Shown one piece after another: positions 50,432 to 59,944 of a stretch of 64,000 nt of DNA. Positions within the stretch are counted from its first letter, which is position 1; every line of letters starts with the position of its first letter. The stretch lies in contig CAXBBW010000001.1 in the NCBI GenBank assembly GCA_963974345.1, positions 1-64,000 of the forward strand. The letters run 5' to 3'. The stretch is from RHLJ01 sp963974345 (lineage in GTDB: Bacteria; Bacteroidota; Rhodothermia; Balneolales; Balneolaceae). Below the pieces are notes generated by a model. The model did not search any database. It was not told the origin of the DNA and worked only from the letters and a program-made list of their open reading frames with translations. The translations under genes were made by a program, and so were the position numbers.

Positions 50432-52540
50432 TTAGGGTAGAGAGTAATATTTCCTACCTAGCCATTCAGTAGCTAGTAATACTAGTACAAGAGCAAACCA
50501 AAAAAAGGATCGTACTGGATATGAATAAGATTCTATAGTTTCTTGTTTTTGATTAAGAATTTGATCTTTATTTAATTGATTCCAAAATTCACTTAGAGTG
50601 TCATAAACGAAGAATGAGCCATTGCTTTCATTCGAAATTGCTTTCAATAAAGCATCATTTCTAATTGTATTTACAATCTCAGAGTTTGAATTTTGAACAA
50701 GAAATTCTCCAATCTGCGAATCAATAATACGATCTCCTTTTCTAGCTGTAGCTTTGTAAGAATAGATTCCAGAGCTCAGAGAAGATATTTCTAGTTGATA
50801 GCTCCCGTCACCTTCATTACTCAGAGTAAAACTACGTTCATCACTTGTATCGGATGATTTTAAGTTGATTTCAATGGTTGCTCCAGATTCTGATTCACCA
50901 CTTTCATTATTAAGGTTGGCATTGATAACCACATTTTCAGATAAGTTAAACGCAGATCGCGATGGAGCTATTTTTAGTCTTCGTTCATCTGGGTTATTTG
51001 AAGACCAAGTTGCAATATTAATAAAAAGCTGAGTCACAAAATCTCGTTCGCTTTGGTTGGGACTTTGATACAATTTATACCAACCCCAAGCAGATATCGC
51101 TGCTTTACGTAAACTACCTCGTTCAACTACACTCAAAATTTTATTAGGGGTTTCAATTCCTTGAAATTCAAGGCTAAATAAGTCTATTCCATCCGGAGGG
51201 GTAGAGATTGATCTGAGCGAGCTAATTACTGGTGAAATATTTTGATACCCAATTTCTGGAAGCTCCATTATTGGATGGTCAAGGTTTTCAGAATTCGGGA
51301 CTATATTAATCTGAAAAAGTTGATTTCCGGTATTTTGAATAAGTTCTAATTCAGAAAAAAGATTTGCTTCATTTTTTCTACTTTTTGGGAGCTGTAGATA
51401 AATCGAAGGCTTCTCATTATAACCTTGAAAAATATTAGTATTAAAACCTGAGCTAGGTAATCCATGGAAAATAAGTAAGTCTTGTTCATTAATGTCTTTT
51501 AGTTCTTTTTCAACAAACCTTGAATTTCCGAGCCATGTTAAAGTAGAGAGTTCAATGTTTTCATCACTTTTCAGTATTGAACGAAGCATTTTTACATCTG
51601 GATGTACCTCAAAAGATATATGTAGAATCTTAGTTTTATTATCTGAAACATCAATGGAAAGGGTAGAAGTATTATTTTCTTTACTCCATTCATCTTCAAA
51701 ACCATCAATTACAACCGAAAATTGTTGAAGTCCCTGTTCAGATAGTTCTATTTGTAATGGAATAGAAATAATTTGGCCATCAATTTCAAAAATTACATTC
51801 TTCTCATCCAATAATTTACCAGAAGAATCTAAAATTTTAATTGACGTTTCTTTCTCAAAAAATCCACTTTGTGATAATTCTACTTCTATAGCGTGCTTTG
51901 TATCTGTATAGCCATTAGGATTATACGTTACATTTTTAATTGTAATATCCTTAACTTTAGATGTATCTCCTAATCCTATGGTATACAATGGAATAGTTAT
52001 ATCAGATATTAAAATTATTGGGTTTCTTCCAAATGTAATTATACCATCACTTAAAATAATTCCTGCATCAAAATCGTCCTCTAGTTCTACAACCTGAGAA
52101 ATAGCGGAGGCAAAATTAGTTTCACTTTGATTTAGTTTTAAAGAATCTGGAGATTGAATTTGTTTGGTGGAAGAACCAATCGTGAAATACTCAAAATCTA
52201 TTCGTGAATTAGATTCTAGGTTGAGTTCTTCTAAAGCTTTTAGATAAGATTCTTCACCATTATAAGTTCCTTTTCTAATAGTTGTACTTTCAGAATCATC
52301 TAATAACACTAAAAGCTTAGGATTCTTGAGAACTATTTCAGATGAAAAGAAGTATGGATTTAAAAAGAGAAAAAGCAGAATTAAAAAAGCACAAGATCGT
52401 ACTGAAATAAATAAAAACTTTGGGATATTGGGTATACTCTGAAGCTTTCTATAGGATAAAAAAGAAATTGCTATAAGTAGCAATCCTATCATGATTACTA
52501 AAAAAATAGGTAAATTATTTTGAAACCCTTGAAAATCCAC
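50432..52540 (-). CDS. vWA-like membrane protein of a MoxR operon
   Basis: A 702-residue membrane protein with two N-terminal helices (about 12-30 and 43-63), a von Willebrand A-like domain whose metal site begins LVLLDDSEST (D-x-S-x-S) and continues with GIILSDGI, and a long periplasm-facing Ig-like section, then a C-terminal helix (RSFFWFALVLVLLATEWLG). The start is GTG (ATG-like codons nearby are out of frame). It is the last gene of the minus-strand run parvulins-MoxR. MoxR ATPases often remodel or insert vWA partners; a role in envelope assembly is inferred. Confidence 0.8.
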   Translation of the reverse strand: MDFQGFQNNLPIFLVIMIGLLLIAISFLSYRKLQSIPNIPKFLFISVRSCAFLILLFLFLNPYFFSSEIVLKNPKLLVLLDDSESTTIRKGTYNGEESYLKALEELNLESNSRIDFEYFTIGSSTKQIQSPDSLKLNQSETNFASAISQVVELEDDFDAGIILSDGIITFGRNPIILISDITIPLYTIGLGDTSKVKDITIKNVTYNPNGYTDTKHAIEVELSQSGFFEKETSIKILDSSGKLLDEKNVIFEIDGQIISIPLQIELSEQGLQQFSVVIDGFEDEWSKENNTSTLSIDVSDNKTKILHISFEVHPDVKMLRSILKSDENIELSTLTWLGNSRFVEKELKDINEQDLLIFHGLPSSGFNTNIFQGYNEKPSIYLQLPKSRKNEANLFSELELIQNTGNQLFQINIVPNSENLDHPIMELPEIGYQNISPVISSLRSISTPPDGIDLFSLEFQGIETPNKILSVVERGSLRKAAISAWGWYKLYQSPNQSERDFVTQLFINIATWSSNNPDERRLKIAPSRSAFNLSENVVINANLNNESGESESGATIEINLKSSDTSDERSFTLSNEGDGSYQLEISSLSSGIYSYKATARKGDRIIDSQIGEFLVQNSNSEIVNTIRNDALLKAISNESNGSFFVYDTLSEFWNQLNKDQILNQKQETIESYSYPVRSFFWFALVLVLLATEWLGRKYYSLP

Positions 52541-52560
52541 ATCAACCCGTTTTTTTTATC

Positions 52561-53562
52561 TTAATGAACATCATCAAGAAGGCGCGTAATAAGTTTTACA
52601 GTAGTAAAACCTTCAGCTTCAGCAGCGTAATTATTAACGATTCTATGTCTTAAAACAGGGATTGCAAGAATTCGAATATCTTCTTCTGTAACATTATATC
52701 TCCCTTGAGATAAAGCGCGGGCCTTTCCCCCTAAAATGAGATATTGAGAAGCTCTAGGACCAGCTCCCCAACTCATATATTTTTTGATATAATCAGGTGC
52801 TAACTCTGAATCTGGACGAGTCATTCCTACAAGTTTAACCGCATAATCAAGAACACTATCTGGAACTGGTACTTCTCGTACTAGAGATTGTAATTCCTCA
52901 ATCTTTTCTTTCGCAAGGATAGAATTTAGCTTAAACGTTTGTTTAGAAGTAGTTTGACTAACTATTTGTTTTTCTTCTTCAAAACTTGGGTAGTCGACCC
53001 AAATATTAAACATAAACCTATCTAACTGGGCTTCAGGTAAAGGATAAGTACCTTCCTGTTCAATTGGGTTTTGAGTTGCAAGAACAAAGAAGGGAGTATC
53101 TAAATTATATGTAGTTCCAGAAGCTGTAACATGATATTCTTGCATGCCCTCAAGTAATGCCGCTTGAGTTTTTGGCGGTGTACGATTTATTTCATCTGCT
53201 AAAACAATGTTAGCGAAGATAGGTCCTTTTATAAATTTAAATTCTTTAGTTCCTTTATCTTTATTTTCTTCAATTACTTCAGTTCCAGTAATATCTCCAG
53301 GCATAAGATCTGGTGTAAACTGGATTCTATTGAATGATAGTCCAAGTGTATCAGCAAGTGTTCTAATGAGTAACGTTTTTGCAAGACCAGGAACTCCAAC
53401 AAGTACACAATGACCCTTTGAGAATAGACTTATAAGTAATAGGTCTATAATTCCTTCTTGTCCTATTACAGCCTTATGAATTTCCTTTTTTATATCTAAA
53501 AAAGCTTGCTCAAACTCACCTGCAAGTTTAACAGGATCATTTAATTCAATGTTTATAGCCAT
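52561..53562 (-). CDS. MoxR-family AAA+ ATPase
   Basis: Chaperone-like AAA+ of 333 residues. Walker A is the MoxR variant VGVPGLAKT (about 57-65), Walker B IVLADEINRTPPKTQAALLE, sensor 1 FVLATQNPIEQEG, Arg finger PEAQLDRFMFN, and the C-terminal lid GAGPRASQYLILGGKA. It is 20 bp from the vWA gene downstream, and its start overlaps the upstream SurA-like stop (TAATG). Works with the vWA protein, probably on an envelope substrate. Confidence 0.94.
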   Translation of the reverse strand: MAINIELNDPVKLAGEFEQAFLDIKKEIHKAVIGQEGIIDLLLISLFSKGHCVLVGVPGLAKTLLIRTLADTLGLSFNRIQFTPDLMPGDITGTEVIEENKDKGTKEFKFIKGPIFANIVLADEINRTPPKTQAALLEGMQEYHVTASGTTYNLDTPFFVLATQNPIEQEGTYPLPEAQLDRFMFNIWVDYPSFEEEKQIVSQTTSKQTFKLNSILAKEKIEELQSLVREVPVPDSVLDYAVKLVGMTRPDSELAPDYIKKYMSWGAGPRASQYLILGGKARALSQGRYNVTEEDIRILAIPVLRHRIVNNYAAEAEGFTTVKLITRLLDDVH

Positions 53563-54926
53563 TAATTTATCTCCATTTCTTGAGGAACTGGGATTCGATA
53601 ATCAATATAAAATTCATTTTTTAACTCATCGATCCATTCAGAATAAATCCGATATTGCTTTTGCTGCAATGCTATCGATTTTAACCGTTCATAATCCAAT
53701 TCAAAATTAGCAACATGTTCTTGAATTTGACGATCTAGACGAACAATCCTATAGCCTTTACCAGCATTTGCATTATTTGGGTTAAATGGTTTAGGCTCTG
53801 AAATAGTTCCTATTTCATCCATTACCAAAACAATTCTATATAGTGCCGGATCTAATCTATTCAATGGAATAAGTCGTTCTCCAGTTTGAGGGTCTTGAAT
53901 CTTCCCGCCTGAAACTTTCGTAGCTGGATCTTCACTTACTCTTTGAGCAAAAGCAGAGAAACTTAAATCCGGTATGGTTAACAGACTATCACGGATTTCG
54001 TTTAGACGATCTATTGCAAATTCATCATCTAATTCAGATGCATCAACACTAATTAATATATGTCTTGTTTCAATTTGATCACCAACTCTTCGAATTAGTT
54101 GGATTACATGAAACCCAAATTCGGTCTCAACAACACTTGAAACTTGACCTGGTTTAAGAGCGGAAGCAGCTGCCGAGTATTCAGATACTAAATCACCAAG
54201 AGCCATCATAGGAAGTAAGCCACCTCTAGGACCAGAAGGACCATCGCTATGCCTTATTGCAAGTTCTTCTATCGTTTTGCCATAGTTTAAAACTGAGTCT
54301 CTCAATGATTCAGCAAAAACTTTTGCAGCTTCTCGCGCATTTTCTTTTGCTGGAGGTAAAATTACAATTTGAGAAAGAGCAACTTGTTCTGGAATAGTAG
54401 GGAGTGAATCTTTTGGGATTGATTCGAAGAACTCTTTAACTTCTGGCCGAGTGATTTTTATAGATTGAAACTTTGTACTACGAACAGTCTCTGTTATCAT
54501 TTGCTCTCTAAAATCACTTCTAAAGTCATCTTTCAATTGTATAATTGACTTACCGAAAGCTTGTTCAAGCGCTTGTTCGCTTCCAGCTTGCTGAATCAAT
54601 TGATTTACCCGTTGATCCATTTGTTGATTAACACGCTCGTCAGGAACTACTACAGAATCTACCTTTGCTTTTTCTATTAAAATGTAATTTTCTATCGAAG
54701 TCTCTAAAAACTGATACCAAAGAGTTTCTGAAAACTCAATTTGTTGCCCATAACTTTGAGATTGACGAAGGTAATTAACTACATCCGCATCGATATCAGA
54801 CTTCAAAATAGCGTGATCATTTACTACCGCTACTATCTGATCAGCTGGTTGAGGAGATTGAGCATAGGTTTTGAGTGCTGGAGCGCTAATTAGTAAAAAA
54901 AGGATCGTGTATAAGATATGCTTCAT
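53562..54926 (-). CDS. SurA-like periplasmic chaperone with two parvulin domains
   Basis: Exported folding factor for outer-membrane proteins. Signal peptide (ends about YAQ, residue 22), a SurA N-terminal domain (DQIVAVVNDHAILKSDID, ESLYQFLETSIENYILIEKA-type helices), two parvulin domains (about 175-285 with ALSQIVI, DGPSGPRGG, FGFHVIQLI; about 290-400 with ETRHILIS, EDPATKVSGG, GYRIVRL), and a C-terminal helix back to the N domain. At 454 residues it matches SurA. Its stop overlaps the MoxR start. Confidence 0.92.
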   Translation of the reverse strand: MKHILYTILFLLISAPALKTYAQSPQPADQIVAVVNDHAILKSDIDADVVNYLRQSQSYGQQIEFSETLWYQFLETSIENYILIEKAKVDSVVVPDERVNQQMDQRVNQLIQQAGSEQALEQAFGKSIIQLKDDFRSDFREQMITETVRSTKFQSIKITRPEVKEFFESIPKDSLPTIPEQVALSQIVILPPAKENAREAAKVFAESLRDSVLNYGKTIEELAIRHSDGPSGPRGGLLPMMALGDLVSEYSAAASALKPGQVSSVVETEFGFHVIQLIRRVGDQIETRHILISVDASELDDEFAIDRLNEIRDSLLTIPDLSFSAFAQRVSEDPATKVSGGKIQDPQTGERLIPLNRLDPALYRIVLVMDEIGTISEPKPFNPNNANAGKGYRIVRLDRQIQEHVANFELDYERLKSIALQQKQYRIYSEWIDELKNEFYIDYRIPVPQEMEIN

Positions 54927-54962
54927 TATATATTTGTACTCACTAAAGGTAATTTACTTGAT

Positions 54963-55817
54963 TTAATTTTGGTGTATAACGTCAAAACTTTCTATTTCAT
55001 TATTCGCTTGAGCTTGAAGATAAAGATTCTTTACATAGGTATTGAAGGCTCTGCGTCTTTTTTCAAGGATTAACCATTCTTTAATTTGATCAATAAGCCA
55101 GTCAAGATCTGGATGATCTCCTTTAGCACGTTCTTCAAGTAATTGTACAAAGTGATATTGATTTCCAACTCTTTCAATTACACTTATTTCAGACAAACCT
55201 ATTACTCTTAGATAACGATTCAAAATATCCACATCTCCACCTGCAATAGATTCGGGCCAGAAACGCTCTGATTCTCGAATAGAAACCTCTGAGTTTATAG
55301 AATAATCATTTGCTACGATTTCCCATTCAACACCTCTTAAAAGATCATTTCTTGCGTTTTGTGCATTTGTCAAAGAAGAAGCAATTATATGTCTATAACG
55401 AACATAACGTTCTTCAAGAACAAAACTATCTTTGTTTTCTTGATAATAAGCTCGAGCTTCTTCGTTATTAACTTGAAGTTCCTGATCAAGTTCACCAAGG
55501 ATATAATCTTGAGCTACTTTAGCAATAAAATCGTTTTCAATGGTATGTAATCGATTTTGGACTTCAGGTTGTCTATGAACTCTTAAGCGATATGCGTCTT
55601 GGAGAATAATTTGTTGTTCAATCCATTCATCTCTATAGTTCATGAGGGCTTTAACACTATCATTTTCAAAAATATGAATTGGAATAGCTTCTCTAGCGTC
55701 AGAAAATGTTAAAATAGCCGAACCAACTCGTGCAAGAGCTGGTTCGTTCAAATTAGATTTTCTAGTACAACTACCTAGAAAAAAAAGAAGCCCAAAAAGA
55801 ACTAGACGATATATCAT
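54963..55817 (-). CDS. SurA-N-like lipoprotein with degenerate parvulin domain
   Basis: Lipoprotein signal (FFLGSCTRK, Cys about residue 17), then a SurA-like N-terminal helical domain (ALMNYRDEWIEQQIILQDAYRL) and a region in the parvulin position (RYRHIIASS...) that lacks the usual GGxL and FGFH signatures. So it is probably a chaperone without isomerase activity. The 284-residue protein sits between two true parvulin genes; the upstream stop overlaps its start by 4 bp. Confidence 0.82.
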   Translation of the reverse strand: MIYRLVLFGLLFFLGSCTRKSNLNEPALARVGSAILTFSDAREAIPIHIFENDSVKALMNYRDEWIEQQIILQDAYRLRVHRQPEVQNRLHTIENDFIAKVAQDYILGELDQELQVNNEEARAYYQENKDSFVLEERYVRYRHIIASSLTNAQNARNDLLRGVEWEIVANDYSINSEVSIRESERFWPESIAGGDVDILNRYLRVIGLSEISVIERVGNQYHFVQLLEERAKGDHPDLDWLIDQIKEWLILEKRRRAFNTYVKNLYLQAQANNEIESFDVIHQN

Positions 55818-57760
55818 TGAGAACTATTTTCTGCCTGATATGCCTTTTCAATGTTTGCTGGATAGGCTTTCACATTATACGTTTTCCTAAGATAAGAGAG
55901 CCATCTTTCTTCCCGCACTGGTTGATAATCAGCAAGTAGTTTATTGAATGCTTCTTCAAAGGTCATTTTTCTTCCTGGTAAAACCTCATTTAAATAGAAA
56001 AATGCTTTTCTATTATTATACTCAAATATTTCAGAGACGCTATTAGGTTCCATTTTACTAAGTTTATCGAATGGCTCACCTTGAAATGAACCTGTAGAAT
56101 CACTTGTAATACCTACTGAAATACCTTTTGTTTTAATGCTATCAGGAGAATTCCCAGATTTAATAAATTTAATAGCTTTTTGTAACGTAGTATCTCTTCC
56201 AGAACTTATTAAGTGGTAATAATACCGTTGGTTATAAGAATAATCTAAAGGATTTTGTGAATAAATATTCATCAATTTAGTAGTATCAACAGTGGAAGAG
56301 CTCCATACTGAATCTTCATTAATTTGATATACAACTAAACCATTTTTATAGTTTTCTGTTTGACCATCAAAATCAGGTAATTCTCTTAGAGTAAGCGCAA
56401 TAAGACTATTGTCGACTACATACTCTTGAAATGAGGTATACCAATTCCGAGCATAATTTTTAGCATAAGGACCTTTATCTGAAGACACTAAATAGTCTAA
56501 AAAATCCTGAGTTGTATATGACTTACCATCAAATGAATAAATAGTTTTTGATCCAAGCTCAGTGTTTAATGAAATATCTGATAAAGCTGTAGAATCTAAT
56601 TTGCCAAATAAGCTAACGGTTTCATATAAAACACTACTATACTCTTTGCCCTTATAGTTTTCTTTCAACCAATTAACCACAAAAGCATTACTAGTTCTAA
56701 ATGTTCTAGATTCTTCTAACTGTGTCATTATGAATTCATCATAAGCTTCTGGAGATGAAAAAGTTTGAATAGAATCTATTTTTATGATGTGAAAACCGTA
56801 ATTGCTTCTAAATGGCTTTGAATAGGGTAGAGTGGTATCTAATTGCATCACGGAATCAATAAAAGCACCGTCATATCTTGCCCCGTAATTAACCCACCCA
56901 ATTTTACCACCTCTAGAAGCTGATTGAGTATCTTGTGTATATTTTTTTACTACTTCGTCCCAATCGTTTCCTCTTTCTAATTCGTAAAATGCGGAATCCA
57001 ATACTGTTTTATTTTGACCTCTTTGTAAGAAAATATGTGATATTTCTCGAGAAGGTTTCCTGTCTCTTTTATCTTCTAAGAGTACAATATGGTAACCAAA
57101 TTGAGTTCTAAAAGGCATTGAAATTTCACCAATTTCAAGACTATATAGAATATCTTCAAATGGTTTTACTGTTGTACCAACTGAAAACCAAGGTAAGTCC
57201 CCGCCCATCGATCTTCCTTGATTTTGTGAGGAGTATACTGGATCCAACTCGTTGATAGTACTACCATTGAGAAACTTATTTCGAGCTTCCATAATCTTAT
57301 TATACACTCTTAATGTGTCGTCTGGGAATGCATTTTTATCTAGGGATATCAATATATGTGAAGACTTCAATTCCTTTGAGTATCTATTTTTATAGTCATT
57401 GAATAGCGTCGGTCGAATTTTATTTTCTATCCAATATGCATATGCAGCCTGCTTAGAATAGACTTCATATTCGCTCAGAATTCTTTCATCTTCAAAATAT
57501 CCTTCGTCTTTCGCAGACATTATTTTAGCTTTGTAATCAAGATATATCGGGAGGAATTCAGATATATCTTCTACAGAATAATCTGAAGAAGAAGATCCGG
57601 AGCTAAAATTGTCAATTAATTCTTTATAGGTTACTTGCTGGTTTCCAACTTCTCCAACAATATTACTGGGAGGAGTACTTGATAATTTTTGATTAGTATT
57701 AGTACTGCTTCCTGCACAGGAAATAAAAACAAGAGCGCTTACTACGCATAGTGTTCTCAT
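55814..57760 (-). CDS. PpiC-type lipoprotein with two parvulin domains
   Basis: Lipoprotein signal at ALVFISCAG (Cys about residue 15 from the ATG at 57760), better than from the ATG at 57778, which adds an acidic stretch. Two parvulin domains are visible: about 125-235 (KSSHILIS, QGRSMGGDLPWF, FGYHIVLLE) and about 240-345 (REISHIFLQ, SASRGGKIGWV, YGFHIIKID). The C-terminal third is a helical/beta region without a known motif. It is the first gene of the parvulin-MoxR-vWA run and is unusually long for a PpiC (648 aa). Confidence 0.88.
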   Translation of the reverse strand: MRTLCVVSALVFISCAGSSTNTNQKLSSTPPSNIVGEVGNQQVTYKELIDNFSSGSSSSDYSVEDISEFLPIYLDYKAKIMSAKDEGYFEDERILSEYEVYSKQAAYAYWIENKIRPTLFNDYKNRYSKELKSSHILISLDKNAFPDDTLRVYNKIMEARNKFLNGSTINELDPVYSSQNQGRSMGGDLPWFSVGTTVKPFEDILYSLEIGEISMPFRTQFGYHIVLLEDKRDRKPSREISHIFLQRGQNKTVLDSAFYELERGNDWDEVVKKYTQDTQSASRGGKIGWVNYGARYDGAFIDSVMQLDTTLPYSKPFRSNYGFHIIKIDSIQTFSSPEAYDEFIMTQLEESRTFRTSNAFVVNWLKENYKGKEYSSVLYETVSLFGKLDSTALSDISLNTELGSKTIYSFDGKSYTTQDFLDYLVSSDKGPYAKNYARNWYTSFQEYVVDNSLIALTLRELPDFDGQTENYKNGLVVYQINEDSVWSSSTVDTTKLMNIYSQNPLDYSYNQRYYYHLISSGRDTTLQKAIKFIKSGNSPDSIKTKGISVGITSDSTGSFQGEPFDKLSKMEPNSVSEIFEYNNRKAFFYLNEVLPGRKMTFEEAFNKLLADYQPVREERWLSYLRKTYNVKAYPANIEKAYQAENSSQ

Positions 57761-57816
57761 ATATCCAAGTTTTTCCATAATTGATGACTGTGTTTCTTTA
57801 TTTATCGGTTAGTATT

Positions 57817-59148
57817 TTAAAAAAGCATTCCAGCTATTGTAGCTGTCATTAAGTTAGCTAAAGTTCCAGCAAAAACGGCTTTTAATCCAAACTTTGCTAA
57901 ATCTGATTTTCTACCAGGTGCTAATCCACCAATTCCACCGATTTGAATTGCAATCGAAGAAAAATTAGCGAATCCACATAATGCGAAAGTAGCCATGGCT
58001 ATTGTTTTAGGAGATAAAGTCGCAGCAGCCACTTCTTCAGCTAACATCAGATATGCAATAAACTCAGTAAGTACGATTTTAGTACCCAATAATGCACCCA
58101 TAGAAGTAGCATCTACCCACGGAATTCCAATTAGCCATGCAGCAGGAGCCAACACCCAACCCAATAACATTTCAATGGTAAGTGGACTTCCTATTGCATC
58201 GGATAGACCGGTAAGGTCGCTAACCCATCCAAAAAAACCATTGAACATTGCAAGTAATGCGATGAATGCCAATAACATAGCTCCTACATTTGCGGCAAGC
58301 TTTAAACCTACACCAGCTCCAGTTGCGGCGGCATCAATTCCATTAGCGTCTGTTTTTTCGATCACCATTTGAATATCTCCAGCGGTGGCAGATTTTTCGG
58401 TTTCTGGATACAAAATTTTTGCAATAACAAGTGCAGCAGGAGCGGCCATTAAACTTGCGCCTAATAATCTTTCTGCAAAAAGCTGTTGGGCTACTTCTAT
58501 TGCAAGCCCGTTTGCTTCTGCAAATGACGTTCCAAGCATTGCAACGTATGCTGCCATTACGCCTCCAGCTATAGTAGCCATTCCTCCTGTCATAACTGCA
58601 AGTAATTCAGATTTAGTCATTTTTTCAATAAATGGCCTTATAACAAGAGGGGCCTCGGTTTGCCCGACAAAAATATTTGAAATTACCGAAAGTGTCTCTG
58701 CTCCAGAGGTTCCTAATAGTTTCTGCATTCCTTTGGAAAGAATTCTAACGATAAATTGAAGTACTCCATAGTGGTAGAGTAGGGCTGTTAATGAAGCGAA
58801 AAAGATAATTGTTGGAAGTACTTGAAATGCAAAAATTACACCAACACTGTCTTCGTATTCAGGTCCGTGACCTAAAAAGCCAAATAAAAACTCTGCCCCT
58901 GCGGTAGTATATTTTAAAACCACGACAAAAAAGCTAGCAATAAACTTAAAGAAGAGCATAGGCCATCCTAATACACTCCATATTTCAGAAAGAGTGTCTG
59001 CCTTAAGAATAAAAATTGCTAAGACAAATTGAATACTGAGTCCCGTAATAACTAATCGCCAGTTAATATTTTTTCGATCTCTACTTAATAAATAAGTACC
59101 ACCAATTATTACTGCCATTCCCAATATTCCACGTAAGATATTTTCCAT
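57817..59148 (-). CDS. Concentrative nucleoside transporter (CNT/NupC family)
   Basis: A 443-residue, multi-helix inner-membrane symporter for nucleosides. Family motifs are visible: FAFQVLPTIIFFASLTALLYHYG, the first re-entrant region with NIFVGQTEAPLVIRPFI, GGMATIAGGVMAAYV, and the C-terminal YLMLAEEV with TFALCGFANFSSIAIQIGG. It lies 15 bp after the thymidine kinase gene in the same direction, a plausible nucleoside salvage pair. Confidence 0.94.
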   Translation of the reverse strand: MENILRGILGMAVIIGGTYLLSRDRKNINWRLVITGLSIQFVLAIFILKADTLSEIWSVLGWPMLFFKFIASFFVVVLKYTTAGAEFLFGFLGHGPEYEDSVGVIFAFQVLPTIIFFASLTALLYHYGVLQFIVRILSKGMQKLLGTSGAETLSVISNIFVGQTEAPLVIRPFIEKMTKSELLAVMTGGMATIAGGVMAAYVAMLGTSFAEANGLAIEVAQQLFAERLLGASLMAAPAALVIAKILYPETEKSATAGDIQMVIEKTDANGIDAAATGAGVGLKLAANVGAMLLAFIALLAMFNGFFGWVSDLTGLSDAIGSPLTIEMLLGWVLAPAAWLIGIPWVDATSMGALLGTKIVLTEFIAYLMLAEEVAAATLSPKTIAMATFALCGFANFSSIAIQIGGIGGLAPGRKSDLAKFGLKAVFAGTLANLMTATIAGMLF

Positions 59149-59163
59149 TAGGTAAATTATTCG

Positions 59164-59805
59164 TTATTTGTTTTGTTCTTTGAATTCTTTTTGCACTGGA
59201 TTTATAAAAGGGCGTATTGGTTTACCTCTTCTAACATCAACACTAGGTCTGAAACAATGCCTTGCACGTGGCTCATAAGCATCATATTCGCCAACAAGAA
59301 CAGTATTTTGATTTTCAACAACTCTTTGAGAAAAATTTGCAAGTACACCACTTTCTGAGCAAATGGCATGGAGTTTAGTTACAAATTCAGCAATTGCTAA
59401 AAGATGTGGCATTGGACCAAAAGGGCGGCCTTCGAAATCCATATCCAAACCAGCTATTATTACTCTTTTTTTATCATTTGCTAATGAGTTAGCCACATCA
59501 ATTATACGTTTATCAAAAAATTGAGCCTCATCAATACATACAACATGAGCGTTACCAGTTAATAATATGATTTGATCAGCAGTATCTACTAATATACTTG
59601 GAAGAGATGTTTCATTATGTGATACTACTTCAGTGTCACTATATCTTTTGTCAATAGCGGGTTTAACAACAACCACATTTTGACCAGCAATATGTGCTCG
59701 TTTAGCCCGACGGATGAGTTCTTCAGTTTTTCCACTGAACATGCCTCCACATACTACTTCAATCCATCCAAAATCTTTTGGTGCTAACGATGGCTCGTTG
59801 ATCAT
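59164..59805 (-). CDS. tdk: Thymidine kinase, with two of four zinc Cys lost
   Basis: Phosphorylates thymidine with ATP. Walker A GGMFSGKTEEL (about 20-28), the DEAQFFD catalytic segment with Glu, and IIAGLDMDFEGRPFGPM are canonical. The lasso/zinc part is altered: the normal C-x-x-C near LHAIC reads ICSESG, and the C-R-x-C region reads RARHCF, so two zinc ligands are replaced. The 213-residue length is otherwise normal. It may lack structural zinc or coordinate it differently. Co-directional with the nucleoside transporter. Confidence 0.93.
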   Translation of the reverse strand: MINEPSLAPKDFGWIEVVCGGMFSGKTEELIRRAKRAHIAGQNVVVVKPAIDKRYSDTEVVSHNETSLPSILVDTADQIILLTGNAHVVCIDEAQFFDKRIIDVANSLANDKKRVIIAGLDMDFEGRPFGPMPHLLAIAEFVTKLHAICSESGVLANFSQRVVENQNTVLVGEYDAYEPRARHCFRPSVDVRRGKPIRPFINPVQKEFKEQNK

Positions 59806-59944
59806 TATTATTTTTGTATAAGTTGAACCTAATTTATTGCGTAGGAATATATCGGGCTAAATATGAAATGGAAAGTAAGAATTATCAAAATCATTATTTC
59901 ACACATAATTTTTACATACACTAATTTTTTTATACTTTTTGAAT

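Noticed and set aside
57995..58759. Two long plus-strand frames opposite the nucleoside transporter
   Set aside because: Ala/Ser/Pro-rich shadows of the membrane protein codons; the transporter motifs are on the other strand.
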